From: Tolypothrix tenuis PCC 7101
Lineage (GTDB): Bacteria; Cyanobacteriota; Cyanobacteriia; Cyanobacteriales; Nostocaceae
Direction of reading: 5' to 3'
Assembly (NCBI RefSeq): GCF_002368295.1
Contig: NZ_AP018248.1
Span: 5,562,231-5,626,230 of the forward strand
Length of the DNA: 64,000 nucleotides
Numbering within the stretch: the first letter of the stretch is position 1; each line of letters begins with the position of its first letter. Shown here in pieces: positions 53,272-62,297 of the stretch. Below the pieces are notes generated by a model. The model was not told the DNA's origin, did not search any database, and was given only the letters and a program-made list of their open reading frames with translations. Both the position numbers and the translations under genes were made by a program.

Positions 53272-54425
53272 AGCCTACTTCCCCTGCACCGCGATCAACA
53301 TAATTCACTTAAAGCGTCCCAGGCATGTAAAACCGTGCCATAATAACACCGTGTTGACTTTACACCACAAGTGTATATTGCAACAACTTGTTTTGTATCC
53401 TCCCGAAATTTGAGTCATATTCTAGTACCTATATTTTGCCTTCGCCTAGAAAGGGTCAGCTTTTTGTTTTAATTCTTAGTATTTTGATTTTTTACCAGAG
53501 GCTATGAGCCTTGGATACTATAAACTACAAATTCCGCTTTTCTAATTAGTAGAATAATTGTATTTTTTAAAACATTTTAATCTCCGTGTATTTTAGTAAT
53601 TATTTTCTTGGTAAAACAAGCTAGCTTGATATATCCTACTTATATGGTAGATGTATCAATACTTATATACTCATACTTGTAGATGAGTATAAAGCAAGAG
53701 TCAGCAATCATAGCGATGCTAACTTACGCCAATTTTACGGTTGGCAACATGAAGACAACCGTCATATTTATAATTGACTTCCCAAATTTTGACTATTGCT
53801 GTCTTGTATCTTGAGGTATATTTATGGACTAGGAACCTTAAATAAACTCAGATAACATTACTGATGATGATCTGTCAACACAGATGTGTTAATTTTTAGC
53901 GGCTACCAAATGTTCACTAAAACAAAGCTATTGCTGATTAAAATTTGCCTTAAAGGTAGACAAGGATCTTGTTTTGTGTTCACGTGAGTTAGTGTTAGAT
54001 TTTTTTAAGAATCTTTCACTAATATGTTTAATAACACGGTAATAAAATCACCGCTTGGTAGATTTCCCTATTGATAGCTAGAGAAAGAAATCATATCATT
54101 CCTAGACCTGAATTACAATTATCTAACTAAGTATTTAGCTAGAACAGGAATTAGCGTCCTGATTTTTGCCAAATTGTTAATGGATATGCAGAAAGCAAGC
54201 TATCCTGATTGATAGCCTATGAAGGGGTGTGGATTTAACTTTCAAGACGGCTTTTGCTTTGATAGTAATAGCCGCCTGGCAGGTGGGCTATAAAATTGAA
54301 AATCAAAAATTAAAAATCAAAAGTCACCCATTTACAAATGTGATTTTTGGTACACAAATTTTGATTGTTGACTCAGTTAAAAATCGTAAATTGCAGTTTG
54401 ACGCGACAGGGATACTATACAAATA
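53272..54425. other. 1.15-kb divergent intergenic region, ftn2/zipN to pdhA
   Basis: I see no convincing gene. A GTG frame at 54229-54426 is repeat-like and AT-rich and I do not support it. ACGGTTG (53737-53743) and CAACCGT (53756-53762) form a short hairpin. The AAAATCAAAAATTAAAAATC tract near 54297 is a simple repeat. Its length leaves room for an undetected small RNA. Confidence 0.5.
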
Positions 54426-55463
54426 ATGGTTCAAGAACGCACGTTACCCACCTTTAATACTGCTAATGTCAAGATAACCAAAGAAGAAGGCTTGCGGTTA
54501 TATGAGGACATGGTCTTAGGGCGCTTTTTTGAAGACAAATGCGCTGAAATGTACTATAGAGGCAAAATGTTTGGTTTTGTCCATTTGTACAACGGTCAAG
54601 AAGCCGTTTCCACTGGCGTGATACAAGGGGCGATGCGACCAGGAGAAGATTATGTTTCCAGTACATATCGCGACCACGTCCACGCTTTAAGTGCGGGAGT
54701 TCCAGCCAGAGAAGTGATGGCAGAGTTATTTGGCAAATCCACAGGTTGTAGCAAAGGCCGTGGTGGTTCCATGCATATGTTCTCTGCGGAACATCGCCTA
54801 TTAGGTGGTTATGCTTTTGTGGCTGAAGGTATCCCTGTAGCAGCTGGTGCAGCTTTTCAAAGCAAATATCGCCGCGAGGTATTGGGCGATCAAAGTGCTG
54901 ACCAAGTTACTGCTTGCTTTTTTGGTGATGGTGCTGCTAACAACGGTCAGTTCTTTGAGACTTTGAATATGGCAGCTTTATGGAAACTGCCAATTCTATT
55001 CGTGATCGAAAATAATAAGTGGGCAATTGGTATGGCTCACGATCGCGCTACTTCTGACCCAGAAATTTACAAAAAAGCCAGTGCCTTTAACATGGCGGGC
55101 GTAGAAGTAGACGGTATGGATGTGCTAGCTGTGCGTGCAGTTGCTCAAGAAGCTGTCGCCCGTGCCCGTGCTGGAGAAGGCCCGACTGTAATTGAAGCCT
55201 TAACTTACCGTTTCCGCGGTCACTCCCTAGCAGATCCCGACGAACTACGCAGCAAAGCCGAGAAAGAATTCTGGTTTGCCCGCGATCCAATTAAGAAGCT
55301 AGCAGCTTATTTAGTTGAACACAATTTGTCAGATCAAGAAGAACTCAAAGGCATTGATCGCAAAATTCAAGGTGTCATCGACGATGCGGTGAAATTCGCC
55401 GAAAGTAGCCCCGAACCAGATCCCAGCGAGTTATATCGCTTTGTGTTTGCAGAAGACGAGTAA
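54426..55463 (+). CDS. pdhA: Pyruvate dehydrogenase E1 component, alpha subunit
   Basis: 345 residues. With PdhB it forms the thiamine-diphosphate E1 enzyme that decarboxylates pyruvate in the cytoplasmic pyruvate dehydrogenase complex. Visible: YSSTYRDHVHALSAGVP-type region, GKSTGCSKGRGGSMHMFS (substrate and TPP contacts), the TPP motif FFGDGAANNGQ (starting about residue 165) through IENNKWAIG, and the regulatory-loop RFRGHSLADPDELR. ATG at 54426 agrees with the family start. PdhB is not adjacent, as is usual in cyanobacteria. Confidence 0.97.
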   Translation: MVQERTLPTFNTANVKITKEEGLRLYEDMVLGRFFEDKCAEMYYRGKMFGFVHLYNGQEAVSTGVIQGAMRPGEDYVSSTYRDHVHALSAGVPAREVMAELFGKSTGCSKGRGGSMHMFSAEHRLLGGYAFVAEGIPVAAGAAFQSKYRREVLGDQSADQVTACFFGDGAANNGQFFETLNMAALWKLPILFVIENNKWAIGMAHDRATSDPEIYKKASAFNMAGVEVDGMDVLAVRAVAQEAVARARAGEGPTVIEALTYRFRGHSLADPDELRSKAEKEFWFARDPIKKLAAYLVEHNLSDQEELKGIDRKIQGVIDDAVKFAESSPEPDPSELYRFVFAEDE

Positions 55464-55464
55464 G

Positions 55465-55507
55465 TTGGGGATTGGGGACTAGGGACTGGGGACTGGGGAC
55501 TGGGGAC
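55465..55507. repeat. STRR repeat (GGGGATT/GGGGACT)
   Basis: About five heptamers directly after the pdhA stop codon; same family as 26549-26628 and 35317-35360. Confidence 0.8.
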
Positions 55508-55581
55508 AAGGAGAAATCACCATTTCCTGACTCAGAACTCAGCACTGCCCCATGCCCAATTAGCAATAAGGACTAAATATT

Positions 55582-56451
55582 GTGTTTTCTATAGCGATTC
55601 AACAGCAGCAATACAAAACCTATATTCTTTCTGATGAAAGCGCAGGTTCGCAATTGGAAGTTGTTCCAGAACGGGGCGGTATTATTACCCGTTGGCGCAT
55701 TCAAGGAGAAGAAATCCTTTATTTAGATGCGGAAAGATTTGCTAATCCCGATTTAAGTGTTAGGGGTGGAATTCCGATTTTGTTTCCCATCTGTGGCAAC
55801 TTGCCTGATAATACTTACACCGTAGATGGCAAGAATTATTCCCTGAAACAGCATGGCTTTGCCCGTGATTTACCTTGGCAGGTGAGTGATCAAGTAACCC
55901 ACGATCAAGTTAGCCTCACTATAGTTCTCCACAGCAACGAGCAAACAAGAGCTGTTTATCCTTTTGATTTTCAGCTAGTTTTTACCTACGAACTGCAAGG
56001 CAACACTTTAGAGATTAAGCAACAGTATCAAAATTTGTCATCGACTCCATTACCTTTTTCTATGGGTTTTCATCCCTACTTTCAGCTAGGTGACAAAAAT
56101 CAATTAGAGTTTGACATCCCCTCTGGCGAATATCAAAATCAAACAACTAAAGAAATTTATCCATTTCATGGTAATTTTGATTTTAGTCAGGATGAAATTG
56201 ACGTTGCCTTTAAGGAACTCACCAGTCAATCTGCCTCTGTGGTTGACAACAGCAGAAAGCTAAGGGTCTCCCTAGAGTACGGTAATGAATATCCCATCTT
56301 GGTATTTTGGACGCTTAAGGGTAAAGAATTCTATTGTTTAGAGCCTTGGAGTGCGCCTCGTAATTCCCTGAATACTGGCGAGCATCTGATTGTGTTAGCC
56401 CCAGGAGAGAGTTACCAAGCATCTGTACGCCTAACGGCAAATTTCTTCTAG
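55582..56451 (+). CDS. Aldose 1-epimerase / galactose mutarotase-like protein
   Basis: 289 residues of the galactose-mutarotase-like beta-sandwich, close to the YeaD-type glucose-6-phosphate 1-epimerase group. Seen: LEVVPERGGIITRWRIQGEE near the N-terminus, RGGIPILFPICGNLPDN (Arg and Phe of the sugar site), KQHGFARDLPWQV with the catalytic-type His, SMGFHPYFQLGD with a second His, and CLEPWSAPRNSLNTGEH with the catalytic-type Glu. It interconverts anomers of an aldose or aldose phosphate; substrate not resolvable here. Start ATG at 55582. Confidence 0.9.
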   Translation: MFSIAIQQQQYKTYILSDESAGSQLEVVPERGGIITRWRIQGEEILYLDAERFANPDLSVRGGIPILFPICGNLPDNTYTVDGKNYSLKQHGFARDLPWQVSDQVTHDQVSLTIVLHSNEQTRAVYPFDFQLVFTYELQGNTLEIKQQYQNLSSTPLPFSMGFHPYFQLGDKNQLEFDIPSGEYQNQTTKEIYPFHGNFDFSQDEIDVAFKELTSQSASVVDNSRKLRVSLEYGNEYPILVFWTLKGKEFYCLEPWSAPRNSLNTGEHLIVLAPGESYQASVRLTANFF

Positions 56452-56483
56452 AAACCCCTTTACAAATCTACAGATGTTTGTGC

Positions 56484-56489
56484 TATAAT
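56484..56489 (+). promoter_or_regulatory. -10 element (TATAAT) of the tRNA-Lys gene
   Basis: A perfect TATAAT 26 bp upstream of the mature tRNA 5' end. TTTACA at 56459-56464 could be the -35 (19-bp spacing, slightly long). Confidence 0.55.
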
Positions 56490-56515
56490 TGCAAAGTTGC
56501 GATACACAACTTAAC

Positions 56516-56587
56516 GGGTCGCTAACTCAACGGTAGAGTACTCGGCTTTTAACCGATTAGTTCCGGGTTCGAATCCCGGGCGACCCA
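56516..56587 (+). tRNA. trnK: tRNA-Lys (anticodon TTT)
   Basis: 72-nt cloverleaf. The acceptor stem GGGTCGC / GCGACCC pairs perfectly with discriminator A. The D arm is ACTC...GAGT. The anticodon loop CTTTTAA reads TTT. The T arm is CCGGG-TTCGAAT-CCCGG. The 27:43 pair of the anticodon stem is mismatched (C-T); the other four pairs are good. CCA is not encoded. Confidence 0.96.
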
Positions 56588-56741
56588 TATAAAAGAAAAA
56601 TGCTCGCTGATGCTTGAGGAATCAAAGTAGAGGCGAGCTTAATTGTTGATAGGGGTATTTGTGAGTGCGATCGCACTCTCCCTAAAATAAATTTTCGCAG
56701 TTCGGTAGGATAGGCTTAGGCTAACCCAAATATTAGACGTT

Positions 56742-57428
56742 ATGGTGAAAACCCCTCCCCAGCATCGGATAATTCCCTTTTTGGAAAATGGCGACAAACT
56801 TACCCGCTATGAATTTGAGCGTCGCTACAACGCTATGCCCAATTTGAAAAAAGCCGAATTAATTGAGGGAATTGTCTATACTATGCCTGCTGCTTTGCGT
56901 TTTAGAAGTCATGGTCAACCTCATGCTTGGATTCTTACATGGCTTGGTACTTATGAAGCAGCTACGTCTGGTGTAGCTTTGGGGGTTGAACCAACTGTAC
57001 GCTTAGACTTAGATAACGAACCTCAACCAGATGTAGTTCTGCTGATCAATCCAGAGGCAGGAGGCCAAGCACGACTAAGTGAAGATGATTATATTGAAGG
57101 TGCGCCAGAGTTAATTGTCGAAATTGCTGCTAGTAGTGTAGCTATTGACCTGCATGGTAAAAAACAAGCTTATCGCCGCAATGGTGTAAAAGAATATATT
57201 GTTTGGCAAGTTCTAGAGCAAAAATTGAGTTGGTTTTATTTAGAACAGGGTGAATATCTGGAATTAGTAGCTAATGAGCGTGGAATACTGCAAAGTCGGG
57301 TCTTCCCAGGATTGTGGTTAGCAGCAGCAGAAGTATTAGCAGGGAATATGCAATCTGTCTTAGCTGTTTTACAAACAGGCTTACAATCTGCTGAACACGC
57401 AGCATTTATCCAGCAATTAGAATCTTGA
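56742..57428 (+). CDS. Uma2 family endonuclease-like protein (DUF820)
   Basis: 228 residues of the Uma2 (PF05685) family, PD-(D/E)xK nuclease-fold proteins hugely expanded in cyanobacteria. The core is visible: QPDVVLLINPEAGGQ (Asp), APELIVEIAASSVAIDLHGKK (Glu, then the Lys) and YRRNGVKEYIVWQV. The N-terminal YNAMPNLKKAELIEGIVYTM is also standard. A nuclease activity is presumed from the fold; targets and role are unknown. It stands alone between tRNA-Lys and fba. Confidence 0.9.
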   Translation: MVKTPPQHRIIPFLENGDKLTRYEFERRYNAMPNLKKAELIEGIVYTMPAALRFRSHGQPHAWILTWLGTYEAATSGVALGVEPTVRLDLDNEPQPDVVLLINPEAGGQARLSEDDYIEGAPELIVEIAASSVAIDLHGKKQAYRRNGVKEYIVWQVLEQKLSWFYLEQGEYLELVANERGILQSRVFPGLWLAAAEVLAGNMQSVLAVLQTGLQSAEHAAFIQQLES

Positions 57429-57734
57429 GAGAATTGCAGCGCTAGACAGACGTTAGCATAGGTAGTTATAGAAATCGGCTTTGGTTGATCGCATTGGATA
57501 CAAGACTACCAAAGCCTCAAGCTGTGGAGTAGCAGACTGTACAGTACGTTATTGTGAATATGGGGCACATTTATGAGTTGTAGCGTAAACTTTTTCAACA
57601 TAAACACTCATCAATAGTTATAATTTCCTATATGTTGAAAAAACTCTTAAGATTAGCGTAACAATTACATTAATAGTAAATAATTACGCTTCTCTCACCC
57701 CGACTAGCTGACAACCACATTAGGAGGACTATCT
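57429..57734. other. Upstream region of the aldolase gene
   Basis: AT-rich, with a perfect 12-bp inverted repeat at 57591-57642 and a strong ribosome-binding site AGGAGG (57722-57727). No gene seen. Confidence 0.55.
57591..57642. promoter_or_regulatory. 12-bp perfect inverted repeat upstream of fba
   Basis: TTTTTCAACATA (57591-57602) and TATGTTGAAAAA (57631-57642) are exact reverse complements 28 bp apart and about 95-145 bp before the ATG. Could be a pair of operator half-sites or short MITE ends; unproven. Confidence 0.45.
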
Positions 57735-58814
57735 ATGGCGCTTGTACCCTTACGGCTGTTGTTGGATCACGCGGCTGAAAACGGTTACGGCATCCCAGCT
57801 TTCAACGTTAACAACTTGGAACAAATTCAGGCAATCCTGAAGGCTGCTGCTGAGACAGATAGCCCCGTAATTTTACAAGCTTCTCGTGGCGCTCGTAACT
57901 ATGCAGGAGAAAATTTCCTACGCCATTTGATTTTAGCGGCGGTAGAAACCTATCCTCATATTCCCATTGTCATGCACCAAGATCATGGCAATGCTCCTTC
58001 TACCTGCTATTCAGCAATTAAGAACAACTTCACCAGCGTCATGATGGACGGCTCGTTGGAAGCTGATGCTAAGACCCCAGCAAGCTTCGAGTACAACGTC
58101 CGTGTTACCAGCGAAGTTGTAAATGTAGCTCATTCTTTGGGTGTCAGCGTTGAAGGCGAACTCGGTTGCTTAGGTTCTCTAGAAACTGGTGCTGGTGAAG
58201 CTGAAGATGGTCACGGTTTTGAAGGTACACTCGATCACTCTCAATTGTTGACCGACCCCGACGAAGCTGTTAGCTTCGTAGAACAAACTCAAGTAGATGC
58301 TTTGGCTGTTGCTATCGGTACAAGCCACGGTGCTTACAAGTTTACCCGCAAGCCAACTGGCGAAATTTTGGCAATCAGCCGTATTGAAGAAATTCACCGC
58401 CGTCTGCCCAACACTCACTTGGTAATGCACGGTTCTTCCTCCGTACCTGAAGATTTAATTGCTGTAATTAACGAGTATGGTGGAGCAATTCCTGAAACCT
58501 ACGGCGTACCTGTAGAAGAAATTCAAAAAGGTATCAAGAGCGGTGTTCGTAAGGTAAACATTGACACCGATAACCGTTTGGCAATTACTGCTGCGGTACG
58601 TGAAGCTTTGGCAAAAAATCCCAAGGAATTTGACCCCCGTCACTTCCTCAAGCCTTCTATCACCTATATGCAGAAGGTTTGTGCAGAACGCTATCAGCAA
58701 TTTGGTACTGCTGGTAACGCTAGCAAGATTAAGCAAATTTCTCTGGAAGATTTTGCTGCTAAGTACGCTAAAGGCGAACTCAAAATGATCACCAAGGCAG
58801 CTGCTAAAGTCTAA
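57735..58814 (+). CDS. fba: Class II fructose-bisphosphate aldolase, Calvin-cycle type
   Basis: 359 residues. Zinc-dependent aldolase that condenses DHAP with GAP (and probably erythrose-4-P) in the Calvin cycle, gluconeogenesis and glycolysis. Zinc and catalytic motifs: IVMHQDHGNAPS (HQDHG at 81-85), FTSVMMDGSLEAD, VEGELGCLGSLETG, AVAIGTSHGAYKF with the zinc His, and LVMHGSSSVPEDL. The length and C-terminal ITYMQKVCAERYQQFG match the Calvin-cycle subtype. AGGAGG sits 7 nt upstream of the ATG, consistent with high expression. A hairpin and a terminator follow (58832-58858, 58891-58923). Confidence 0.97.
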   Translation: MALVPLRLLLDHAAENGYGIPAFNVNNLEQIQAILKAAAETDSPVILQASRGARNYAGENFLRHLILAAVETYPHIPIVMHQDHGNAPSTCYSAIKNNFTSVMMDGSLEADAKTPASFEYNVRVTSEVVNVAHSLGVSVEGELGCLGSLETGAGEAEDGHGFEGTLDHSQLLTDPDEAVSFVEQTQVDALAVAIGTSHGAYKFTRKPTGEILAISRIEEIHRRLPNTHLVMHGSSSVPEDLIAVINEYGGAIPETYGVPVEEIQKGIKSGVRKVNIDTDNRLAITAAVREALAKNPKEFDPRHFLKPSITYMQKVCAERYQQFGTAGNASKIKQISLEDFAAKYAKGELKMITKAAAKV

Positions 58815-58831
58815 TTTGGTTGAAAAATCAT

Positions 58832-58858
58832 TAGGAGCATAGCAGGGCTTTGCTCCTA
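58832..58858 (+). repeat. Hairpin just after fba
   Basis: TAGGAGCA (58832-58839) pairs with TGCTCCTA (58851-58858) around an 11-nt loop. No T-run; possibly a 3' mRNA stability element ahead of the terminator. Confidence 0.55.
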
Positions 58859-58890
58859 TCAGTCTGGAAATTGTGATTTTAAGAGACATG

Positions 58891-58923
58891 AACCGGGTAG
58901 CGTGTAGTTACCTGGTTTTTTTG
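58891..58923 (+). terminator. Rho-independent terminator of fba
   Basis: AACCGGGTA pairs with TTACCTGGTT (one G-T pair) and is followed at once by a seven-T run. Confidence 0.8.
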
Positions 58924-58934
58924 TTTGGGGTTTG

Positions 58935-59020
58935 GTAATGGGTAATGGGTAATGGGTAATGGGTAATGGGTAATGGGTAATGGGTAATGGGTAATGGGTA
59001 ATGAGTAATTGGTAATTGGG
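58935..59020. repeat. TAATGGG heptamer repeat
   Basis: Nine or more near-perfect TAATGGG units, then degenerate TAATTGG units, between the convergent fba and hisD genes. Regular period of 7 and no spacers, so not CRISPR. Confidence 0.9.
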
Positions 59021-59078
59021 GTTTGTCTGTTGTCATTTGGTATTTTCTACCTCATCCCTAATCCCCAGTACCCAATCC

Positions 59079-60362
59079 CTAATCCCGCAACCGTATGGCT
59101 ACACTACCGCCGTGGGCTGGTAAGCCTTCGGCTTCTGCTAGGGTGACTGCGGCTTGGCCGATTTGCTGTAATGCTTGTTGATTGCATTCTAAGTAGGTAA
59201 TGCGTTTTAAAAAGTCGTAAACACTTAAGCCGGAGGCAAAACGGGCAGAACGGGAGGTTGGAAGGACATGGTTTGGCCCGCCTAAATAATCGCCAATGGC
59301 TTCTGGTGTATAGCGTCCTAAAAATAGGCTACCAGCACATTTGATTTCGCTAGCTAGTAATTGGGGGTTATCTATGCATAATTCTATGTGTTCTGGTGCT
59401 AGCTGGTTGATGAGGGGAATACTTTCGGCTAAATCGTTGACAATAATTACAGCCCCATGTTTTTCCCAACTGGCGGTAGCTACTGATTTGGTAGCCAATT
59501 TGTTTAAAACTTGCTCAACTGATGCGATCGCTTTTTGCGCGAATTCTGCTGAGTCGGTAATTAAAATAGATTGGGCGCTAGGATCATGTTCTGCTTGCGA
59601 TAGTAAATCCCAAGCGATCCATTCGGGATTATTTTTGTCATCTGCGACTACCAGAATTTCGGATGGCCCAGCAATACTGTCAATTCCCACTGTGCCAAAT
59701 ACTTGGCGTTTGGCTTCGGCAACATAGGCATTACCAGGCCCAACAATTTTATCAACAGGAGCAATAGTTTCTGTACCATATGCTAAAGCTGCGATCGCTT
59801 GCGCTCCACCAATACCATATATTTCTGTGACACCAGCAATTTTAGCGGCTGCGAGTACTGCGGGATTAATCTCACCGCGAGGCATTGGCACTGTCATCAC
59901 TATGCGATCGACACCAGCAATTTTTGCGGGTAGGGCATTCATTAATACTGAACTAGGATAACTAGCGCGTCCGCCAGGTACATAAATTCCTACCTTTGAC
60001 AGTGCTACCCAATTTAATCCCAGCCTCACACCAACTGTATCGGTATAGCCGATATCTTGGGGTAGTTGTTTTTCATGAAATGCGGCAATTCTCTCTGCTG
60101 CCAATTCTAAGGCTGCTGTCACATCCTTTGGACATTTGGCTGCAAGTTCGGCAATAAATGTCTCACTTAGACGCAAAGACTCCGGATGATAATGGTCAAA
60201 GCGGCTAGTATAGTCATGGACTGCCGCATCACCACGCACTTTGACATCAGCCAGAATCTCTCTTACTGTCCCGCTAACATCAACAGTTGCTTCCCGGCGA
60301 TCATTTACAAGTGCTTTGAATTTGGTAGAAAAATCTTTGTCGGTTGTTTGAAGTAGCTGCAT
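59079..60362 (-). CDS. hisD: Histidinol dehydrogenase
   Basis: 427 residues from ATG 60362. Zinc enzyme that oxidises L-histidinol to histidine in two NAD-dependent steps, the last steps of histidine synthesis. Diagnostic: VGIYVPGGRASYPSSVLM, GPGNAYVAEAKRQVFG, IDSIAGPSEILVVAD, LSQAEHDPSAQSIL (zinc Gln and His), LAPEHIELC and GGPNHVLPTSRSARF. The frame continues 46 codons upstream to 60500, but that stretch has no family similarity that I recognise, and the family starts at MQLLQTTDKDF, so I use the inner Met. Confidence 0.95.
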   Translation of the reverse strand: MQLLQTTDKDFSTKFKALVNDRREATVDVSGTVREILADVKVRGDAAVHDYTSRFDHYHPESLRLSETFIAELAAKCPKDVTAALELAAERIAAFHEKQLPQDIGYTDTVGVRLGLNWVALSKVGIYVPGGRASYPSSVLMNALPAKIAGVDRIVMTVPMPRGEINPAVLAAAKIAGVTEIYGIGGAQAIAALAYGTETIAPVDKIVGPGNAYVAEAKRQVFGTVGIDSIAGPSEILVVADDKNNPEWIAWDLLSQAEHDPSAQSILITDSAEFAQKAIASVEQVLNKLATKSVATASWEKHGAVIIVNDLAESIPLINQLAPEHIELCIDNPQLLASEIKCAGSLFLGRYTPEAIGDYLGGPNHVLPTSRSARFASGLSVYDFLKRITYLECNQQALQQIGQAAVTLAEAEGLPAHGGSVAIRLRD

Positions 60363-60515
60363 GGACAGTATCTTTAATGCCCCAAGGTCAACAATCAATT
60401 GGGGCGAACAATCACATTTTATCTCAATTGCCATCACCAAAGGTTTAATTGTGGGAGCAATCACACTTTGGTAATTTTTGCGTCTACAATAAGTATTCAA
60501 GCGGAGGAATAAGGC

Positions 60516-61109
60516 TTGAAGTTGGTATTAGTAGCGCCCAATTCATTATTAGCGGCAGCATTTCAAGAACATTTCAATTATTTACCTAACGTTGAAATAG
60601 TCAACGACTACTTTGAGTGGTTGCCTAATTTTGACTGTTTAGTTAGTCCGGCTAACTCTTTTGGCATGATGGATGGTGGTATGGATGCTGCCATTATCAA
60701 ATTTTTTGGTAGTTCTTTGATGGACAGAGTACAGCAACGTATACTTGCAGATTATTTAGGTGAACAGCCAGTAGGAACATCAATGATTGTGGAAACCGGT
60801 CATTTTAAGCATCCGTTTCTAGCACATACACCGACAATGCGAGTTCCTATGTCTATTATGGGGACGGACATTCCTTATATATCTATGTGGGCTATGCTTT
60901 TAGCGGTGCGCCACCATAACCAACACGCTCAGTACAAAATTAATACCATTGCTTGTCCTGGTTTGGGTACGGGTATTGGTAGAGTACCATATCATGAGGC
61001 TGCTAGATTAATGGCATTAGCCTATGACCATTTTCTCTATCCCCCCAAGCATCTTAACTGCTTTGTAGCAGCTTCACGACAACTTTTGATCTGGGAGGGA
61101 AGGAGTTAA
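60516..61109 (+). CDS. Macro-domain-like protein
   Basis: 197 residues from a TTG start (KLVLVAPNSLLAAAFQEHF follows). It has the macro-domain pattern: FDCLVSPANSFGMMDGGMDAAI (the xxNAAN-like ADP-ribose loop followed by the Gly-rich loop), VGTSMIVETG, and NTIACPGLGTGIGRVPYHEAA (the second, phosphate-binding Gly loop). Macro domains bind or hydrolyse ADP-ribose, its derivatives or related nucleotides; catalysis here is not assured. It begins 153 bp from the divergent hisD start and its last 4 bp overlap the convergent acylphosphatase. Confidence 0.82.
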   Translation: MKLVLVAPNSLLAAAFQEHFNYLPNVEIVNDYFEWLPNFDCLVSPANSFGMMDGGMDAAIIKFFGSSLMDRVQQRILADYLGEQPVGTSMIVETGHFKHPFLAHTPTMRVPMSIMGTDIPYISMWAMLLAVRHHNQHAQYKINTIACPGLGTGIGRVPYHEAARLMALAYDHFLYPPKHLNCFVAASRQLLIWEGRS

Positions 61110-61432
61110 GGTGATAAACGCCTGACTTCAAATCCCCGCAAACCTTCCGGTTCTTCGTACTCCATCACTACATTTTGTACCACAGCGGCGGGAGGGCCAT
61201 TATGACACCAGCGCACCATCTCTTCTACCACTTCTCGCGCCCCTTCAAAAACTGCTTCTACTCGACTATCGGGAAGATTTCGCACCCAGCCTGTTAATCC
61301 CAACTGGCTTGCTGTATCTACTGTAGCGTAGCGATAGCCAACGCCTTGGACGCGGCCAGAAACGAAAACATGGGCACGGATGAGTTTTGACAGTGGAGTA
61401 GAATTTTGCATTGACTGGTCAATGGTGGACAA
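61106..61432 (-). CDS. acyP: Acylphosphatase
   Basis: 108 residues. Small ferredoxin-like fold that hydrolyses acyl phosphates. The signature AHVFVSGRVQGVGYRYATVD includes the phosphate-binding GRVQGVGYR with the catalytic Arg, and GWVRNLPDSRVEAVFEG holds the catalytic Asn. The N-terminal ~18 residues are longer than usual; ATG at 61411 (MQNSTPLSK) is an alternative start. It overlaps the macro-domain gene by 4 bp, tail to tail. Confidence 0.95.
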   Translation of the reverse strand: MSTIDQSMQNSTPLSKLIRAHVFVSGRVQGVGYRYATVDTASQLGLTGWVRNLPDSRVEAVFEGAREVVEEMVRWCHNGPPAAVVQNVVMEYEEPEGLRGFEVRRLSP

Positions 61433-61621
61433 TTTCTAACCTACCGAATTTTGGCTGATGACTTTATTCCAAAATGTAGACAGGCTGAAAATCATCACTA
61501 GATTTGGCAGTTTATTGGATTATATAGTGATAGAGTGCTTTGCACTAGGAGTGCGATCGCATTCTTGATTCGCCACAATTACCAATTATTCAACGCGTCA
61601 ACTTGGAAGTTCAACTCGCTT

Positions 61622-62005
61622 ATGTCTAATTTGCCACCACTCAATACAGATACTATTTGGGCAATTCTCAACGAAACTATTGATGATGCAACAGTCAACC
61701 AATTGGTATGGCATTGCTTAGGTTATCGCTACAACTCATCAACTGGAGAATGGGACAATAGCGAAGTCGCACCAGAATGGCGGGATGAATACCCACAACC
61801 ACCAGATTTCATTGACAGTCGTCCCGCTACAGTCAAATTGACTCGTTCTATACCTAAAGAAAACAAACAAATTCTCAAGGAAAAGTTAGGTTTTAAAGGT
61901 TACAAAATTGGTGAATTTGGGCCTCGGCAAACTCGTAGGGCTACTGCTGCGAATTGGTTATATAGTTATATGAATCCTGTTAGCAGTAATTTAGAGTCAG
62001 TTTAA
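61622..62005 (+). CDS. DUF1823 family protein
   Basis: 127 residues from ATG 61622 (MSNLPPLNTDTIWAILNETI). Matches the cyanobacterial and plant DUF1823 family as I recall it: HCLGYRYNSSTGEWDNSE, WRDEYPQPPDFIDSRPATVK, and a basic C-terminal FGPRQTRRATAANWLYSYM. No catalytic motif is apparent and the function is unknown. The frame is open 29 codons upstream, but that stretch is not family-like. Confidence 0.8.
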   Translation: MSNLPPLNTDTIWAILNETIDDATVNQLVWHCLGYRYNSSTGEWDNSEVAPEWRDEYPQPPDFIDSRPATVKLTRSIPKENKQILKEKLGFKGYKIGEFGPRQTRRATAANWLYSYMNPVSSNLESV

Positions 62006-62055
62006 CAAGAGTCAAAAGTCAAGGGTCAAGAGTCTGAATTTTGGGAATTTTGAGT

Positions 62056-62079
62056 AGAGATGCGAATAATCGCGTCTCT
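62056..62079. repeat. Imperfect palindrome related to 50810-50829
   Basis: AGAGATGCGA and TCGCGTCTCT flank AATA; a degenerate copy of the GACGCGATTAATCGCGTC palindrome. Confidence 0.5.
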
Positions 62080-62297
62080 GTGACTCTTGACTACTTCTGC
62101 CAAAAAATATAATTATTGCCTCAATATTCAAATAATAAATTTCAAACTGATATTCAATTTAATATGCAATAAATATTAAATTTATTCCCACAGATAGAGG
62201 AAATCATGAGTTAATTATTTCCCCTGGGCGATTGGCTAAATATAAGTGGAGATCAGAAAATATATTTACCAACATTTTCTACTCCTGATGCAATTAT

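Noticed and set aside
54229..54426. GTG-initiated 65-codon frame ahead of pdhA
   Set aside because: Much of it is translated A-rich repeat with no recognisable domain, and it ends at the pdhA start with no separate ribosome-binding site; more likely part of the pdhA leader.
58935..59020. Regular short repeats that at first resemble a CRISPR array
   Set aside because: The period is 7 bp with no unique spacers; the same holds at 35483-35568 and 26549-26628. These are STRR heptamer tracts, and no cas genes are present.
60363..60500. 46-codon N-terminal extension of hisD
   Set aside because: Not family-like; histidinol dehydrogenases start close to the MQLL segment and the shorter form has normal length.
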